Positions 35,936 through 45,075 of a DNA stretch of 64,000 bases are shown piece by piece; positions within the stretch are counted from its first letter, which is position 1, and each line of letters starts with the position of its first letter. Both the position numbers and the translations under genes were made by a program. The notes below the pieces were generated by a model. The model saw nothing but the letters and a program-made list of their open reading frames with translations, was not told where the DNA came from and ran no database searches. Origin of the DNA: JAPKEZ01 sp047638975 (GTDB taxonomy: Bacteria; Planctomycetota; UBA1135); assembly GCA_047638975.1 (NCBI GenBank), contig JBLINB010000002.1:1-64000 (forward strand), written 5' to 3'.

Positions 35936-36050
35936 GAAACCGGAGACCCGAACATTCGCGGCACCCGATGCGTGATGCTTAGAGCTGCTCCATTCCTGGC
36001 CTGACCCGGTTCACTTCAGCTTCGCTGCGCGAGGCCGAGTCCCCGGCTTC
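35936..36050 (-). ncRNA. ffs: Small signal recognition particle RNA (4.5S type)
   Basis: About 115 nt. The 5' end GAAGCCGGGGACTC pairs with the 3' end GGGTCTCCGGTTTC. The apical part holds the conserved GGGTCAGGCCAGGAATGG with a GGAA tetraloop closed by CCA/TGG, then AGCAGC, the Ffh-binding internal loop. It has no Alu domain. A good -10 box (TACAAT, 36062-36067) lies 11 nt upstream. Its position between tRNA-Ser and dnaX is common in bacteria. Confidence 0.95.
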
Positions 36051-36074
36051 TAGAGTGTTGTATTGTAACTGATT

Positions 36075-36162
<88 letters not shown>

Positions 36163-36203
36163 GTAATGGCGCAAAATCATAGCGTCGCCCCACACATAAC
36201 GAA

Positions 36204-36698
36204 TCACTTTTTTCGCTTTGCTTGAAAAAACTCGCGCAGCATTTGCGCCGATTCGTCTGCCATCACCCCACCTTTATACTCTACCGTGTGATTCAATCCG
36301 TCTAAATCGAAGATCTTGACCAGTGACTCTGCCCCGCCGAATTTGGGATCGCTCGCAGCATATACCACGCGCTTGATGCGTGCATGCAAAATCGCTCCAC
36401 AGCACTGAATACAGGGTTCTAGCGTGCAATACAGCTCGGCATCGACCAAACGCTTGTCACCTGTGGACGCCATCGCTTGCGTAATGGCGATCATCTCGGC
36501 ATGCGCCGTGGCATCAGATAAAGCCTCGACTTGATTACGCCCGCGCCCAATTATTTTGTTACCGCGGACGACAACTGCGCCTACAGGCACTTCATCGTTA
36601 CGCGCTGCTGTTTGAGCTTCGCGCATGGCGATTTCCATGATCATGGAGTCGCGTTGTTGCGGAGATTCTGGCTCGCGTAGTGGGAACAACAGATTCAT
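36204..36698 (-). CDS. tadA: tRNA adenosine(34) deaminase
   Basis: A 164-residue TadA, converting A34 of tRNA-Arg(ACG) to inosine. The zinc site is TAHAE (His ligand and catalytic Glu) and LEPCIQCCGA (two Cys ligands, PCxxC). EVPVGAVVVRGNKIIGRGRN and RIKRVVYAASDPKFGG are typical. The ATG at 36698 (MNLLFPLREPES) is chosen; the frame runs further upstream only through the tRNA-Arg gene, where its translation (APVAQLDRAPDYGSGG) is an artefact. It begins 16 nt after the 3' end of tRNA-Arg(ACG), its expected substrate, and should be cotranscribed with it. Confidence 0.95.
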   Translation of the reverse strand: MNLLFPLREPESPQQRDSMIMEIAMREAQTAARNDEVPVGAVVVRGNKIIGRGRNQVEALSDATAHAEMIAITQAMASTGDKRLVDAELYCTLEPCIQCCGAILHARIKRVVYAASDPKFGGAESLVKIFDLDGLNHTVEYKGGVMADESAQMLREFFQAKRKK

Positions 36699-36714
36699 GT
36701 GCACTAAAAATAAA

Positions 36715-36791
36715 TGGTGCGCCCGGGAGGATTCGAACCCCCAACCTCCTGATCCGTAGTCAGGTGCTCTATCCAGTTGAGCTACGGGCGC
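36715..36791 (-). tRNA. tRNA-Arg (ACG)
   Basis: 77 nt: acceptor GCGCCCG/CGGGCGC, discriminator A and encoded CCA. The anticodon stem CCTGA/TCAGG holds loop CTACGGA, giving ACG. The T arm has GGTTCGAATCC. The wobble A34 needs deamination to inosine to read all CGU, CGC and CGA codons; the deaminase gene tadA follows immediately. Confidence 0.97.
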
Positions 36792-36801
36792 TTGGCCGGA
36801 A

Positions 36802-36830
36802 ATTACAACGTCGCGGCTGCATTTAGTCAA
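36802..36830 (-). promoter_or_regulatory. Promoter of tRNA-Arg/tadA
   Basis: TTGACT (36825-36830) and TGTAAT (36802-36807) with a 17-bp spacer, a near-consensus sigma-70 type promoter. It ends 10 nt before the tRNA 5' end. The same 124-bp gap must hold the divergent dnaE promoter, which I could not fix. Confidence 0.75.
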
Positions 36831-36915
36831 TCATTGTTTAATTAAAACTTATTTATCAACAAACGTGTTTTTACCTATGCGTAGATACTGCGAACTTATA
36901 TCCTAAATTGTATAA

Positions 36916-39900
36916 ATGGAGCCATTCGTTCATCTACACGTACATACTGAATATAGCCTACTTGACGGGGCTAACAAGATTGACAGCCTTACCGCAGCAG
37001 CGGTTGAAGACGGGCACGATTCGATTGCGATTACTGACCATGGCAACCTCTATGGCGCCATGGAGTTTTACAAAAGTTGTCGTGCCAAAGAAATCAAGCC
37101 GATCCTGGGCTGCGAAATTTACATTGCCGAAAAATCGATGTATGACAAGCACAATCGTACTACCAATCCGTACTCTCACTTAACCTTATTGGCGCGCAAC
37201 GCCAAAGGCTGGGAGAACTTGATGAAGCTAAGTTCTGACTCGCACACTAAGGGTATGTCCGTGCGTCCGCGTATCGACATGGAACACTTAGCGCAGCACG
37301 CTGAAGGCTTAACCGTATTATCCGGTTGCATGTCGGGGCCCGTAAATAAGTTATTACGCCGCGAGCAAGAAGACGAAGCGCGCAACATGGCTGGCACACT
37401 CGCCGACATGTTCGGGCGCGAGCATTTCTTTCTTGAGATTATGCGCAATGGCATCAAAGAGCAAGATGACTTAACTACAGCAATGGTGCGCATGAAAGAC
37501 CAAGTGGGTTTGCCGCTAGTTGCTACCAATGATATTCATTACTCGCGTCATGAAGACTGCAGCATACAAGACGCTCTTTTGTGCTTAGGTATAGGTGGCA
37601 AATACAACGATCCCAATCGCTGGCGTTTCGACACCGACAGCCTGTTCTTTCGCACGCGTCAAGACATGAATCGTGTATTTCACGATCTGCCCGAAGCGTT
37701 GCGTAACACCATCGAAGTGTCCAACCAAATCGACGTCGAACTTGAAATTGGTCGCCTACGCATGCCGGTATTCACGCCCGAAGACGGACGCAGTCCTGAG
37801 AAAATGTTTCGCGAACTATGCGAAGACGGCATAAGGCGATTGTATCCAGAAGTCACAGATGTCGTCCGTAAGCGCCTTGAATACGAAATCAAGGTGATTA
37901 CCGAGATGGGTTTCGTTTCATACTTCTTAATCGTATGGGACTTAATTCGATTTGCGCGCGACAGTGGTATCCCGGTGGGCCCCGGTCGTGGTTCGGCGGC
38001 GGGTTCGATTGTGGCTTACGCCCTTGAGATCACTAAAATTGATCCGCTTAAATACGATCTTATTTTCGAGCGTTTCTTGAACCCTGGGCGTATGTCGATG
38101 CCTGATATTGATATCGACTTTTGCAAAGACCGCCGCGAAGAGATGATCATTTATACGCGCGAAAAGTATGGCGACGAAAACGTGTGTCAGATCATTACCT
38201 TTGGTCGTCTAAAAGCCAAAAACGCACTCCGCGATATGGGGCGTATTCTCGAGATACCTTTACAGCAAGTTGACAAAGCAGCGAAGTTAATTCCGGACGA
38301 CGCCAAGACTTTACAAAAGGCCATTGACACTGTTACTGAATTGCAAGAGTTCCGCGATTCGTGCGACGAGTACGCACAATGGTTTGAATTCGCTACTAAG
38401 GTCGAAGGCTTCGCGCGCAACACCGGAGTACACGCAGCCGGCGTAATTATTGCCGACGAGCCGCTACGCAACATTGCACCGATATCACGGGTGTCTGGCA
38501 ACATCACCACGCAGTGGGACATGAAGTACTCCGAAGAATACGGTCTACTTAAAATGGATTTCTTGGGTCTACGTACTTTGTCCATTTTGCATGAGGCCGT
38601 GGCGCAAGTCGATCTCAACCGTGGTATTAAAATCGATCTCGATACGATATCCCTTGAAGACAAAGCTACCTTCGAGTTATTCTGCAACGCCGACACCGAA
38701 GGCGTGTTCCAGCTAGAATCCTCGGGCATGCGCACCTTGCTGAACAATCTCCAGCCTTCCGTTTACGAAGACATTATCGCGGTATTGGCACTCTATCGCC
38801 CGGGCCCACTAGGCTCAGGCTTGCACGAAGTATTCACGCGACGCAAACACGGCACCGAAGCCGTTAGCTTTGACCACCCTATTCTTGAGCCCATCCTCAA
38901 AGAAACTTATGGTGTTTTAATCTACCAAGAGCAGATCATGCGTGTTGCGCAGCAAATGGGTGGTTTCTCGCTTGCCGACGCCGACAACTTGCGTAAAGCG
39001 ATGGGCAAGAAAGACCCCGAGCTAATGGATAGGTTTAAGAATAAGTTTATCGAGGGCGCTACCGCACAAGACGTCGACCTTAACATCTCGACCAAAATAT
39101 GGGAGATGATGGTTAAGTTCGCCGAATACGGATTTAACAAATCTCACTCTGCTGCTTATGCGATGGTTACTTTTCAAGCCGCATACATGAAGGCGCACTA
39201 TCCAGCCGAATTTTACACGGCTTCATACACTTACGAGGCTAGCGATAAAGACAAACTGCGGGTGCTTATCGAAGACGCACGCCGTCACCAAATTAATTTA
39301 CTACCGCCATGCGTCAATCAATCGACGCGCCGTTTCCAGGTTGTAGATAATGAAACGATTCGCTTCGGCCTTGAGGCGATCAAAGGTGTAGGTGGCGGCG
39401 CCGCCGATGCCCTAGTTGAGATTCGTGACGCGCAAGAAGGTGGCGTCTTCACTAGCATGCAAGACGTATTCGTTGAGGGTACCGCTGTGCATGTAAACAA
39501 AGGCACCTTCGAATCCATGGCAATGGCCGGATGTTTCGATGTCTTCGGAAATTCACGCATGAAGATGCTGAACAGTCTCGAAAACGATTTAAAGATTGCA
39601 TCCAGCGCGGCAAAAGACCGCCAAAAAGGGCAAGGTTCTTTATTCGACATGTTTGGTGGTGGTGGTGGCGACGATGCAGGCCAACAAACGGCTCAACAAG
39701 CACCTGCCGACGACAACAAGCAGGCAGACGAACTCAGCGATGCCGAGAAAAAGCAGCAGCTGACTTTCGAGAAAGAAGTTTTGGGCATCTACTTAAGCTC
39801 ACACCCTCTCGACCCCTATCGTCACGTAGCTACAGGCTTAACTCCGTTTGACAGCCGTTCGGTAAAGGAAGCAGGCGACAATGCTCTGATTGATTTATTC

Positions 39901-40461
39901 GGTCTCACTAGCCAACTGAATATTAGGTCGACCGCCAAAGACCCCTCGAAAAAGTTCGGAAAATTCGAGATAGAAGATTTATATGGTTCGACTCCAGCGG
40001 TGGTTTTCAATCGCACCATCGAAGAATGCGGCGACCTACTCGCCGAAGACACGATTGCACTCTTCAAAGGCAAGATACAGATTAGTAATGACATCCCTGA
40101 GATGATTATTAACGAGATCGTCCCGGCTGGCGCCCCTGAATCTCTAGCGCTACAAGGAATTCTCGAAATCTCATTTGCCGCTAACCAACAGCCGTCAAAA
40201 GAAATTATGTCGGCGATGAAGCTAAAACTAGAAGAGCATAGCGGCGACTCAAAAGTTCGATTTGTCGTCTTCGAAAAAGATGGCGAAGAAATAAGCGGAC
40301 GCCATGTCATTCGCGCTGGCAGTCAATGGAATGTTCAGCTGTCGTCCGAATTAATCGAAAAGCTTAACATTATTATCGGAGCAAATAGCACACGCGTAAT
40401 AATGGAACGTGGCAGCGTTGAGCGCGAAGCACAGCCTTCCTGGAAAACGGCTCGCCAATAA
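36916..40461 (+). CDS. dnaE: DNA polymerase III subunit alpha
   Basis: An 1181-residue DnaE1-type replicative polymerase. The N-terminal PHP domain starts FVHLHVHTEYSLLDGANK with IAITDHGNLYGAMEFY. The palm has GPGRGSAAGSIVAYAL and the catalytic acids in MPDIDIDFCKDRREEM near residue 396. The fingers carry ALYRPGPLGSG and YGVLIYQEQIM; HhH segments follow. A Gly/Gln-rich linker (MFGGGGGDDAGQQ) lies near residue 912, then an OB-fold and C-terminal tau-binding region. No proofreading exonuclease is fused, so it is not PolC. It is divergent from tRNA-Arg/tadA and ends at a strong terminator. Confidence 0.97.
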   Translation: MEPFVHLHVHTEYSLLDGANKIDSLTAAAVEDGHDSIAITDHGNLYGAMEFYKSCRAKEIKPILGCEIYIAEKSMYDKHNRTTNPYSHLTLLARNAKGWENLMKLSSDSHTKGMSVRPRIDMEHLAQHAEGLTVLSGCMSGPVNKLLRREQEDEARNMAGTLADMFGREHFFLEIMRNGIKEQDDLTTAMVRMKDQVGLPLVATNDIHYSRHEDCSIQDALLCLGIGGKYNDPNRWRFDTDSLFFRTRQDMNRVFHDLPEALRNTIEVSNQIDVELEIGRLRMPVFTPEDGRSPEKMFRELCEDGIRRLYPEVTDVVRKRLEYEIKVITEMGFVSYFLIVWDLIRFARDSGIPVGPGRGSAAGSIVAYALEITKIDPLKYDLIFERFLNPGRMSMPDIDIDFCKDRREEMIIYTREKYGDENVCQIITFGRLKAKNALRDMGRILEIPLQQVDKAAKLIPDDAKTLQKAIDTVTELQEFRDSCDEYAQWFEFATKVEGFARNTGVHAAGVIIADEPLRNIAPISRVSGNITTQWDMKYSEEYGLLKMDFLGLRTLSILHEAVAQVDLNRGIKIDLDTISLEDKATFELFCNADTEGVFQLESSGMRTLLNNLQPSVYEDIIAVLALYRPGPLGSGLHEVFTRRKHGTEAVSFDHPILEPILKETYGVLIYQEQIMRVAQQMGGFSLADADNLRKAMGKKDPELMDRFKNKFIEGATAQDVDLNISTKIWEMMVKFAEYGFNKSHSAAYAMVTFQAAYMKAHYPAEFYTASYTYEASDKDKLRVLIEDARRHQINLLPPCVNQSTRRFQVVDNETIRFGLEAIKGVGGGAADALVEIRDAQEGGVFTSMQDVFVEGTAVHVNKGTFESMAMAGCFDVFGNSRMKMLNSLENDLKIASSAAKDRQKGQGSLFDMFGGGGGDDAGQQTAQQAPADDNKQADELSDAEKKQQLTFEKEVLGIYLSSHPLDPYRHVATGLTPFDSRSVKEAGDNALIDLFGLTSQLNIRSTAKDPSKKFGKFEIEDLYGSTPAVVFNRTIEECGDLLAEDTIALFKGKIQISNDIPEMIINEIVPAGAPESLALQGILEISFAANQQPSKEIMSAMKLKLEEHSGDSKVRFVVFEKDGEEISGRHVIRAGSQWNVQLSSELIEKLNIIIGANSTRVIMERGSVEREAQPSWKTARQ

Positions 40462-40473
40462 GCACGGCCAATA

Positions 40474-40515
40474 AATTAAGCGCGAGACTATCAGATGATG
40501 GTCTCGCGCTTAATT
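40474..40515. terminator. Bidirectional terminator between dnaE and rplQ
   Basis: A 19-bp stem with one G-U pair, core AATTAAGCGCGAGAC/GTCTCGCGCTTAATT, and loop AGAT. On the plus strand it is followed by TTTTTATT. The convergent genes dnaE and rplQ end 12 nt before it and 11 nt after it, so it can serve both. Confidence 0.93.
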
Positions 40516-40526
40516 TTTATTAACGA

Positions 40527-40928
40527 TTACTCGCCTGCTAAAGCTTCTACAGAAACTTCTTTCTCTGAGCGCTCTACGAATTCGAACAGTGCTAGTTGAG
40601 TATTGTCACCTAGACGATACTTGTTTTGCTTAAGGATACGAGTGTAGCCTCCTGGACGATCTTTGAAACGTGGTCCGAGCACATCAAACAACTTAGTTGT
40701 TGCGTCACGGTTATTACCAAGTAGTGACAAAGCACGACGGAAGTTGTGCAGAGTTTTATCTTTAGACAAAGTAACTAGCTTTTCGACCATCGGACGCATT
40801 GCCTTAGCCTTAGTTACTGTAGTCTCGATACGTTCATGCTCAATGATTGCAGCAGCCATGTTGCGCATCATTGCGACGCGGTGAGCTGGCTTACGAGAAA
40901 GCTTACGGGTTTTTACGCGATGTCTCAT
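40527..40928 (-). CDS. rplQ: 50S ribosomal protein L17
   Basis: A 133-residue L17 from the exit-tunnel side of the large subunit. It begins MRHRVKTRKLSRKPAHRVAM with MRNMAAAIIEHERIETTVTK, and has the GGYTRILKQNKYRLGDNTQL motif. A short acidic tail (SEKEVSVEALAGE) extends the C-terminus. It is the last gene of the ribosomal cluster, 5 bp after rpoA, ahead of the terminator shared with dnaE. Confidence 0.97.
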   Translation of the reverse strand: MRHRVKTRKLSRKPAHRVAMMRNMAAAIIEHERIETTVTKAKAMRPMVEKLVTLSKDKTLHNFRRALSLLGNNRDATTKLFDVLGPRFKDRPGGYTRILKQNKYRLGDNTQLALFEFVERSEKEVSVEALAGE

Positions 40929-40933
40929 TATTC

Positions 40934-41965
40934 TTATTCTTCGTCTTCGTCGCTAATAGTGACGGTGAACTCTTCAGCATTCATGCCGATGTTCAGGTCT
41001 AGATCGCAAAGTTTACGATCGATTTCGGTGAGAACGGTTTGTCCTAGATTTTTAATGGCTAGAAGTTCTTCGTTAGTTTTGAACACGAGGTCGCCGAGGG
41101 TAGCAACATCTGCTACGTCTAGGCAATTACGCGCACGTGTAGAAAGGTCGAGACGCTCGATAGGCTCTGAAAGGAGGCCCATAATGCGTTCGCGACGACG
41201 TTCGGCTGCAGCATCTAATGCTTGCACTTCGTTAACCACAGACATACCTTGACGCGCTTCGTCGAACTGGATGAAAGGATTTAGGTGCTTACGGAAAATC
41301 TTAGCCGACTCAACCATTGCCATTTGCGGCTTGATTGTGCCATCTGTCCAGACTTCCATGATTAGACGATCGTAATTGGTGTATTTACCAACACGTGTAG
41401 CCTCAATAGAGTAACGCACACGTAGCACAGGGCTAAACGGCGCATCAACAGGGATAAGACCGATTTGATTCATGTCTTCTCCGGTATCGACAGCAGCCTT
41501 GTATCCACGGCCGCGACGCACTGTAAGCTTACAAGAGAAACTTGAGCTTTCGGCACTTAGCTCGCAGATGTGAGCTTCTGGGTTGGCGATCTCAACGCCC
41601 GCTGGGCATTGAACATCAGCACCTGTAATGGCGCCAGCACCCGTCTTCTCTATTGAAAGATAAACAGGAGTCTCGGATGTTTCAACTGTAACCTTAAGGC
41701 GCTTAATGGCCATAATGATTTCAGTCACGTCTTCAACAACACCTTCTAGTGATTTAAATTCGTGCTCAACTCCTTCAATCTCTACTGCAGTAACAGCAGT
41801 ACCTTCGATTGAACCAAGTAGAACGCGACGTAGACCATTACCAATTGAATGACCGAAGCCTTGTTCAAAAGGCTCGATGGTGAACTTACCGTATTCATTT
41901 GTAGCAGTTGACTCGTTTAGAGTAACGCCTGATGGTAGCTCGAAATCTCTCCAGCGGATACGCAT
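40934..41965 (-). CDS. rpoA: RNA polymerase subunit alpha
   Basis: A 343-residue alpha subunit. The N-terminal assembly domain has FEQGFGHSIGNGLRRVLLGS and VEIEGVEHEFKSLEGVVEDV; the C-terminal DNA-binding domain has DLSTRARNCLDVADVATLGD and LLAIKNLGQTVLTEI. It ends in an acidic tail. It lies 24 bp after rpsK; rpsD, which sits between them in many bacteria, is absent here. Confidence 0.98.
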   Translation of the reverse strand: MRIRWRDFELPSGVTLNESTATNEYGKFTIEPFEQGFGHSIGNGLRRVLLGSIEGTAVTAVEIEGVEHEFKSLEGVVEDVTEIIMAIKRLKVTVETSETPVYLSIEKTGAGAITGADVQCPAGVEIANPEAHICELSAESSSFSCKLTVRRGRGYKAAVDTGEDMNQIGLIPVDAPFSPVLRVRYSIEATRVGKYTNYDRLIMEVWTDGTIKPQMAMVESAKIFRKHLNPFIQFDEARQGMSVVNEVQALDAAAERRRERIMGLLSEPIERLDLSTRARNCLDVADVATLGDLVFKTNEELLAIKNLGQTVLTEIDRKLCDLDLNIGMNAEEFTVTISDEDEE

Positions 41966-41989
41966 TATTATTACCAGTTATTAAGTGAA

Positions 41990-42370
41990 TTAGACGCGAC
42001 GCTTCTTAGGAGCGCGGCAACCGTTGTGTGGAAGTGGTGTGCAATCTTCGATACCTGTCACGCGCAAACCGCCTTGGCTTAGACCACGGACGGCGCTTTC
42101 GCGACCAGCACCAGGGCCTTTTACGCGGACGTCAACGTCGCGCATGCCCATCTTACATACTGTTTCAGCAGCGCGTTGCGCTGCTTGTTGCGCGGCGAAT
42201 GGGGTCGACTTACGTGACCCCTTATAGCCGGCTTTACCTGGGGCACCCCAAGCAATTGTATTACCACCAGTGTCGGTAATAGTAATGATAGTGTTATTGA
42301 AAGTTGCACGGATGTGAACCACGCCCTTGGCGCCTACTTTCTTTGACTTCTTTTTTGATGCTGCACTCAT
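41990..42370 (-). CDS. rpsK: 30S ribosomal protein S11
   Basis: A 126-residue S11 of the small-subunit platform. The basic N-terminus SAASKKKSKKVGAKG precedes VVHIRATFNNTIITITDTGG, and GPGAGRESAVRGL and VTGIEDCTPLPHNGCRAPKK complete the signature. It lies between rpsM and rpoA with no rpsD following. Confidence 0.98.
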   Translation of the reverse strand: MSAASKKKSKKVGAKGVVHIRATFNNTIITITDTGGNTIAWGAPGKAGYKGSRKSTPFAAQQAAQRAAETVCKMGMRDVDVRVKGPGAGRESAVRGLSQGGLRVTGIEDCTPLPHNGCRAPKKRRV

Positions 42371-42380
42371 GATTACTTAT

Positions 42381-42767
42381 TTATCCTTTCAATGACTTGA
42401 CAGATGCCTTACCAGCAACAGTCTTTTTGCTACCCTTACGAGAGCGAGCATTAGTTTTTGTGCGTTGTCCGCGAACTGGCAGACCACGACGATGACGCAA
42501 CCCGCGGTAGCAGGCAATATCGCGCAAACGATTAATTGCAGCTGTTACTTGGCGGCGCAAAGCACCCTCTACGTCCATCTCTTCTGTGAGATAGGTAGCC
42601 AATTTAGCCAATTCTTCGTCTGGGATCTCTTTTGCACGACGCGATGGGTCGAGCTGAAGTTCTTCACAGATTTTTTCTGAGGTAGCACGACCGATACCAT
42701 AAAGGTACGTAAGCGCGATTACTGTGCGCTTGTCTGCTGGAATGTCTACACCGATGAGTCGTGGCAT
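42381..42767 (-). CDS. rpsM: 30S ribosomal protein S13
   Basis: A 128-residue S13 of the subunit head, contacting P-site tRNA and bridge B1. It shows MPRLIGVDIPADKRTVIALT, YLYGIGRATSEKICEELQLD and the C-terminal CYRGLRHRRGLPVRGQRTKT. The tail is Lys/Arg-rich. It follows rpmJ by 27 bp. Confidence 0.98.
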   Translation of the reverse strand: MPRLIGVDIPADKRTVIALTYLYGIGRATSEKICEELQLDPSRRAKEIPDEELAKLATYLTEEMDVEGALRRQVTAAINRLRDIACYRGLRHRRGLPVRGQRTKTNARSRKGSKKTVAGKASVKSLKG

Positions 42768-42794
42768 GTCTATTTATTATTCTTGAATTGAAAA

Positions 42795-42911
42795 TTAGCC
42801 CTGACGCTGCTTATGGCGAGGGTCGCGACTACAAATAACTAACACTTTTCCGTGTCGTTTGATGATTTTGCAGTTATTGCAAATGCTACGTACTGATGCG
42901 CTGACTTTCAT
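42795..42911 (-). CDS. rpmJ: 50S ribosomal protein L36
   Basis: A 38-residue L36 beginning MKVSASVRSICNNCKIIKRH and ending SRDPRHKQRQG. Three Cys and one His (CxxC, later C and H) form the zinc-binding version. The frame is open 33 codons further upstream, through the infA end, but only the ATG at 42911 gives a normal L36. Confidence 0.97.
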   Translation of the reverse strand: MKVSASVRSICNNCKIIKRHGKVLVICSRDPRHKQRQG

Positions 42912-42949
42912 GATTCTATTTGGTTGATTTGTGAGTTGTAACTTTAGAA

Positions 42950-43201
42950 CTAGCGTCTTGGCCCGCGTTGACGACGTGGACGGCGGACTCCTCTGTAAAC
43001 GATACGACAACGTGTCAAATCGTATGGAGAAAGTTCAATGGTTACTGTGTCTCCGGGAGTGATACGAATGTAGTGCATGCGCATTTTTCCGGAAATGTGA
43101 GCTAGAATTTGTTGACCATTCTCGAGTTCTACGTTGAAGGTTGCGTTTGGAAGGGTTTCCTTGACAACCGCTGACAGCGTAATTGGCTCTTCTTTGGCCA
43201 T
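42950..43201 (-). CDS. infA: Translation initiation factor IF-1
   Basis: An 83-residue IF-1, an S1-like OB-fold that occupies the A site during initiation. It has LPNATFNVELENGQQILAHI, SGKMRMHYIRITPGDTV and YDLTRCRIVYR. A basic tail (GVRRPRRQRGPRR) makes it about ten residues longer than E. coli IF-1. It begins 1 bp after adk ends. Confidence 0.97.
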   Translation of the reverse strand: MAKEEPITLSAVVKETLPNATFNVELENGQQILAHISGKMRMHYIRITPGDTVTIELSPYDLTRCRIVYRGVRRPRRQRGPRR

Positions 43202-43202
43202 A

Positions 43203-43772
43203 CTAAGCTAGGTTTGATTGGTTAAGAGCACCGTTTACAGTAAATAAAACATCTTTTTGGATGTCATCTACAGCGCGATCGGAATCGATCTCACGGAGTG
43301 AACCCTGGTCGGCGTAATGCTTAACCAATGGTTCGGTTATCTCAGCGTAAACACTGAGACGATGAGTTATTATTTCGAGGGTGTCATCTTGACGCCCGCG
43401 AGACAGTAAACGGTTGGTGAGTACCGTTTTGGGAGCCTTAAAGTATAGCGAAAGCCCTATCGTGCCGCTAGTACAAGCTTCTTCTAATGCTGTAGCCTGA
43501 GAAATTGTGCGCGGAAATCCGTCTAGAAGCAACACCTGGTCGCTTGGGAAGTCTGCGATGCACTCAGCAACCATTTTCACCATAATATCGTCAGGTACTA
43601 AGTCGCCACGAGACATAAAGGTATCGGCTGATTTTCCTAGTTCAGAGCCAGCGGCTACTTCTTGACGAAGCAACTCGCCAGTAGACAGGTGCGTGTATCC
43701 TTGAGACTCAGCTGCCGCAGCGGCTTGAGTTCCCTTGCCTACACCCGGCGCACCTAGGAGGATCACTATCAT
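43203..43772 (-). CDS. adk: Adenylate kinase (short-lid form)
   Basis: A 189-residue kinase for ATP + AMP to 2 ADP. The P-loop is LLGAPGVGKGTQAAAAA, the AMP site includes YTHLSTGELLRQEV and LLLDGFPRTISQATAL. The lid is short, going directly from RLLSRGRQDDT to ITHRLSVY, with no zinc-type Cys. The start overlaps the secY stop as TAATG; this is the usual place for adk in spc operons. Confidence 0.96.
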   Translation of the reverse strand: MIVILLGAPGVGKGTQAAAAAESQGYTHLSTGELLRQEVAAGSELGKSADTFMSRGDLVPDDIMVKMVAECIADFPSDQVLLLDGFPRTISQATALEEACTSGTIGLSLYFKAPKTVLTNRLLSRGRQDDTLEIITHRLSVYAEITEPLVKHYADQGSLREIDSDRAVDDIQKDVLFTVNGALNQSNLA

Positions 43773-45070
43773 TACTTCTTAGCCCAACTAGAGCTACTTG
43801 ACTTCATGAAGCCATCGTAATTACGCATGAGTAGCTGTGCATTCAGTTTGTCTACCATGTCGAGAGCTACGCCCACAACAATCAAGATAGACGTTCCGCC
43901 AAGGAAGTAAGCGATCATTGGATCGACGTGCAATTTACCAATAAGAATATTTGGCATAACAGCAACTACTGACAGGAACACGGAACCCGCTAAAGTGATT
44001 CGGTCTAACACAAAAGAAAGGTATTCGGCAGTTGCCTTACCAGGACGAATGCCTGGGACAAACGAGCCCTGCTCTTTTAAGTTGTTAGCGATGTCGTCTG
44101 GCTGGAACATGAGGCGCGTCCACATGAATGAGAAGAATATAATCATTCCGGTGAAAGCCAAGATGTAAACAAAGCCAGCTGTATTGAAAGCATTACGCAT
44201 CCAACCGAAGCCAGGCAATGAGCCGAGTACTGTCGGCACGATAAACAATGCTGAAGCAAAAATGATTGGCATCACACCAGCCTGATTTACCTTGATTGGT
44301 AAATAGTGGCGTTGCCCGCCCATCATCTTGCGGCCACGAGTTAACTTAGCCTGCTGAATAGGAATGCGCCTTTGACCACGTGTGAGATACACGACAACCA
44401 AAATGATGACGATCCACATGATGCCGAGTGTTACCGCCAACTGATGAGCGTCTTCGCGCAGCGAGAAAGCTTTAGAAACCGTTGCCGGCATGTTAGCAAT
44501 AATACCACCCATAATAATAAGTGATACGCCGTTACCAACACCATACTCGGTGATCTGCTCACCGATCCACATAATGAACATGGTGGATGCCGTAAGCGCT
44601 AACATGATGGATATCGTGTAGAAGAAACTACCGCCTTCTGGCATCAAGCCGAAAGATGGATTGTAAATGACACCATATACAACAAACACTGACTGCAGCA
44701 AACAGATTGGCACTGTAGCTAGACGCGTTAGTTGATTAATCTTCTTCTGCCCCGATGCACCCTCTTTAGAGAGAGCCTCTAGAGATGGGACCACTTTTGT
44801 GAGTAGACTGAAGATAATAGACGCTGAGATATAAGGCATTACACCCAGCGAGAACAAAACTGCCTGACCGACACCAGCGCCGGTAAAAGCATTCATGATA
44901 CCGAACAAAGCATTTTCGTCGGCCTTATTCGCTGCCTCAGCAACGCGGCTTAAGTCAATACCCGGAAGCGGAATGTGAAAACCCAAACGATAGATGAAAA
45001 GAAACACGAAGGTCATTAAGACTTTCGAGCGCAATTCAGGCACACGTAGAATGGTCAGTAGTTTACCCAT
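43772..45070 (-). CDS. secY: Protein translocase subunit SecY
   Basis: A 432-residue channel subunit of the Sec translocon with ten predicted membrane helices. It begins with FVFLFIYRLGFHIPLPGIDL, and has PYISASIIFSLLTKVVPSLE and LIIMGGIIANMPATV. The cytoplasmic loop RGQRRIPIQQAKLTRGRKMM is where SecA and ribosomes dock. It lies 5 bp after rplO and overlaps adk by 1 nt. Confidence 0.98.
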   Translation of the reverse strand: MGKLLTILRVPELRSKVLMTFVFLFIYRLGFHIPLPGIDLSRVAEAANKADENALFGIMNAFTGAGVGQAVLFSLGVMPYISASIIFSLLTKVVPSLEALSKEGASGQKKINQLTRLATVPICLLQSVFVVYGVIYNPSFGLMPEGGSFFYTISIMLALTASTMFIMWIGEQITEYGVGNGVSLIIMGGIIANMPATVSKAFSLREDAHQLAVTLGIMWIVIILVVVYLTRGQRRIPIQQAKLTRGRKMMGGQRHYLPIKVNQAGVMPIIFASALFIVPTVLGSLPGFGWMRNAFNTAGFVYILAFTGMIIFFSFMWTRLMFQPDDIANNLKEQGSFVPGIRPGKATAEYLSFVLDRITLAGSVFLSVVAVMPNILIGKLHVDPMIAYFLGGTSILIVVGVALDMVDKLNAQLLMRNYDGFMKSSSSSWAKK

Positions 45071-45075
45071 GATTA

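Noticed and set aside
36699..36830. N-terminal extension of tadA
   Set aside because: The added residues come from translating tRNA-Arg(ACG); the conserved TadA fold starts after the ATG at 36698.
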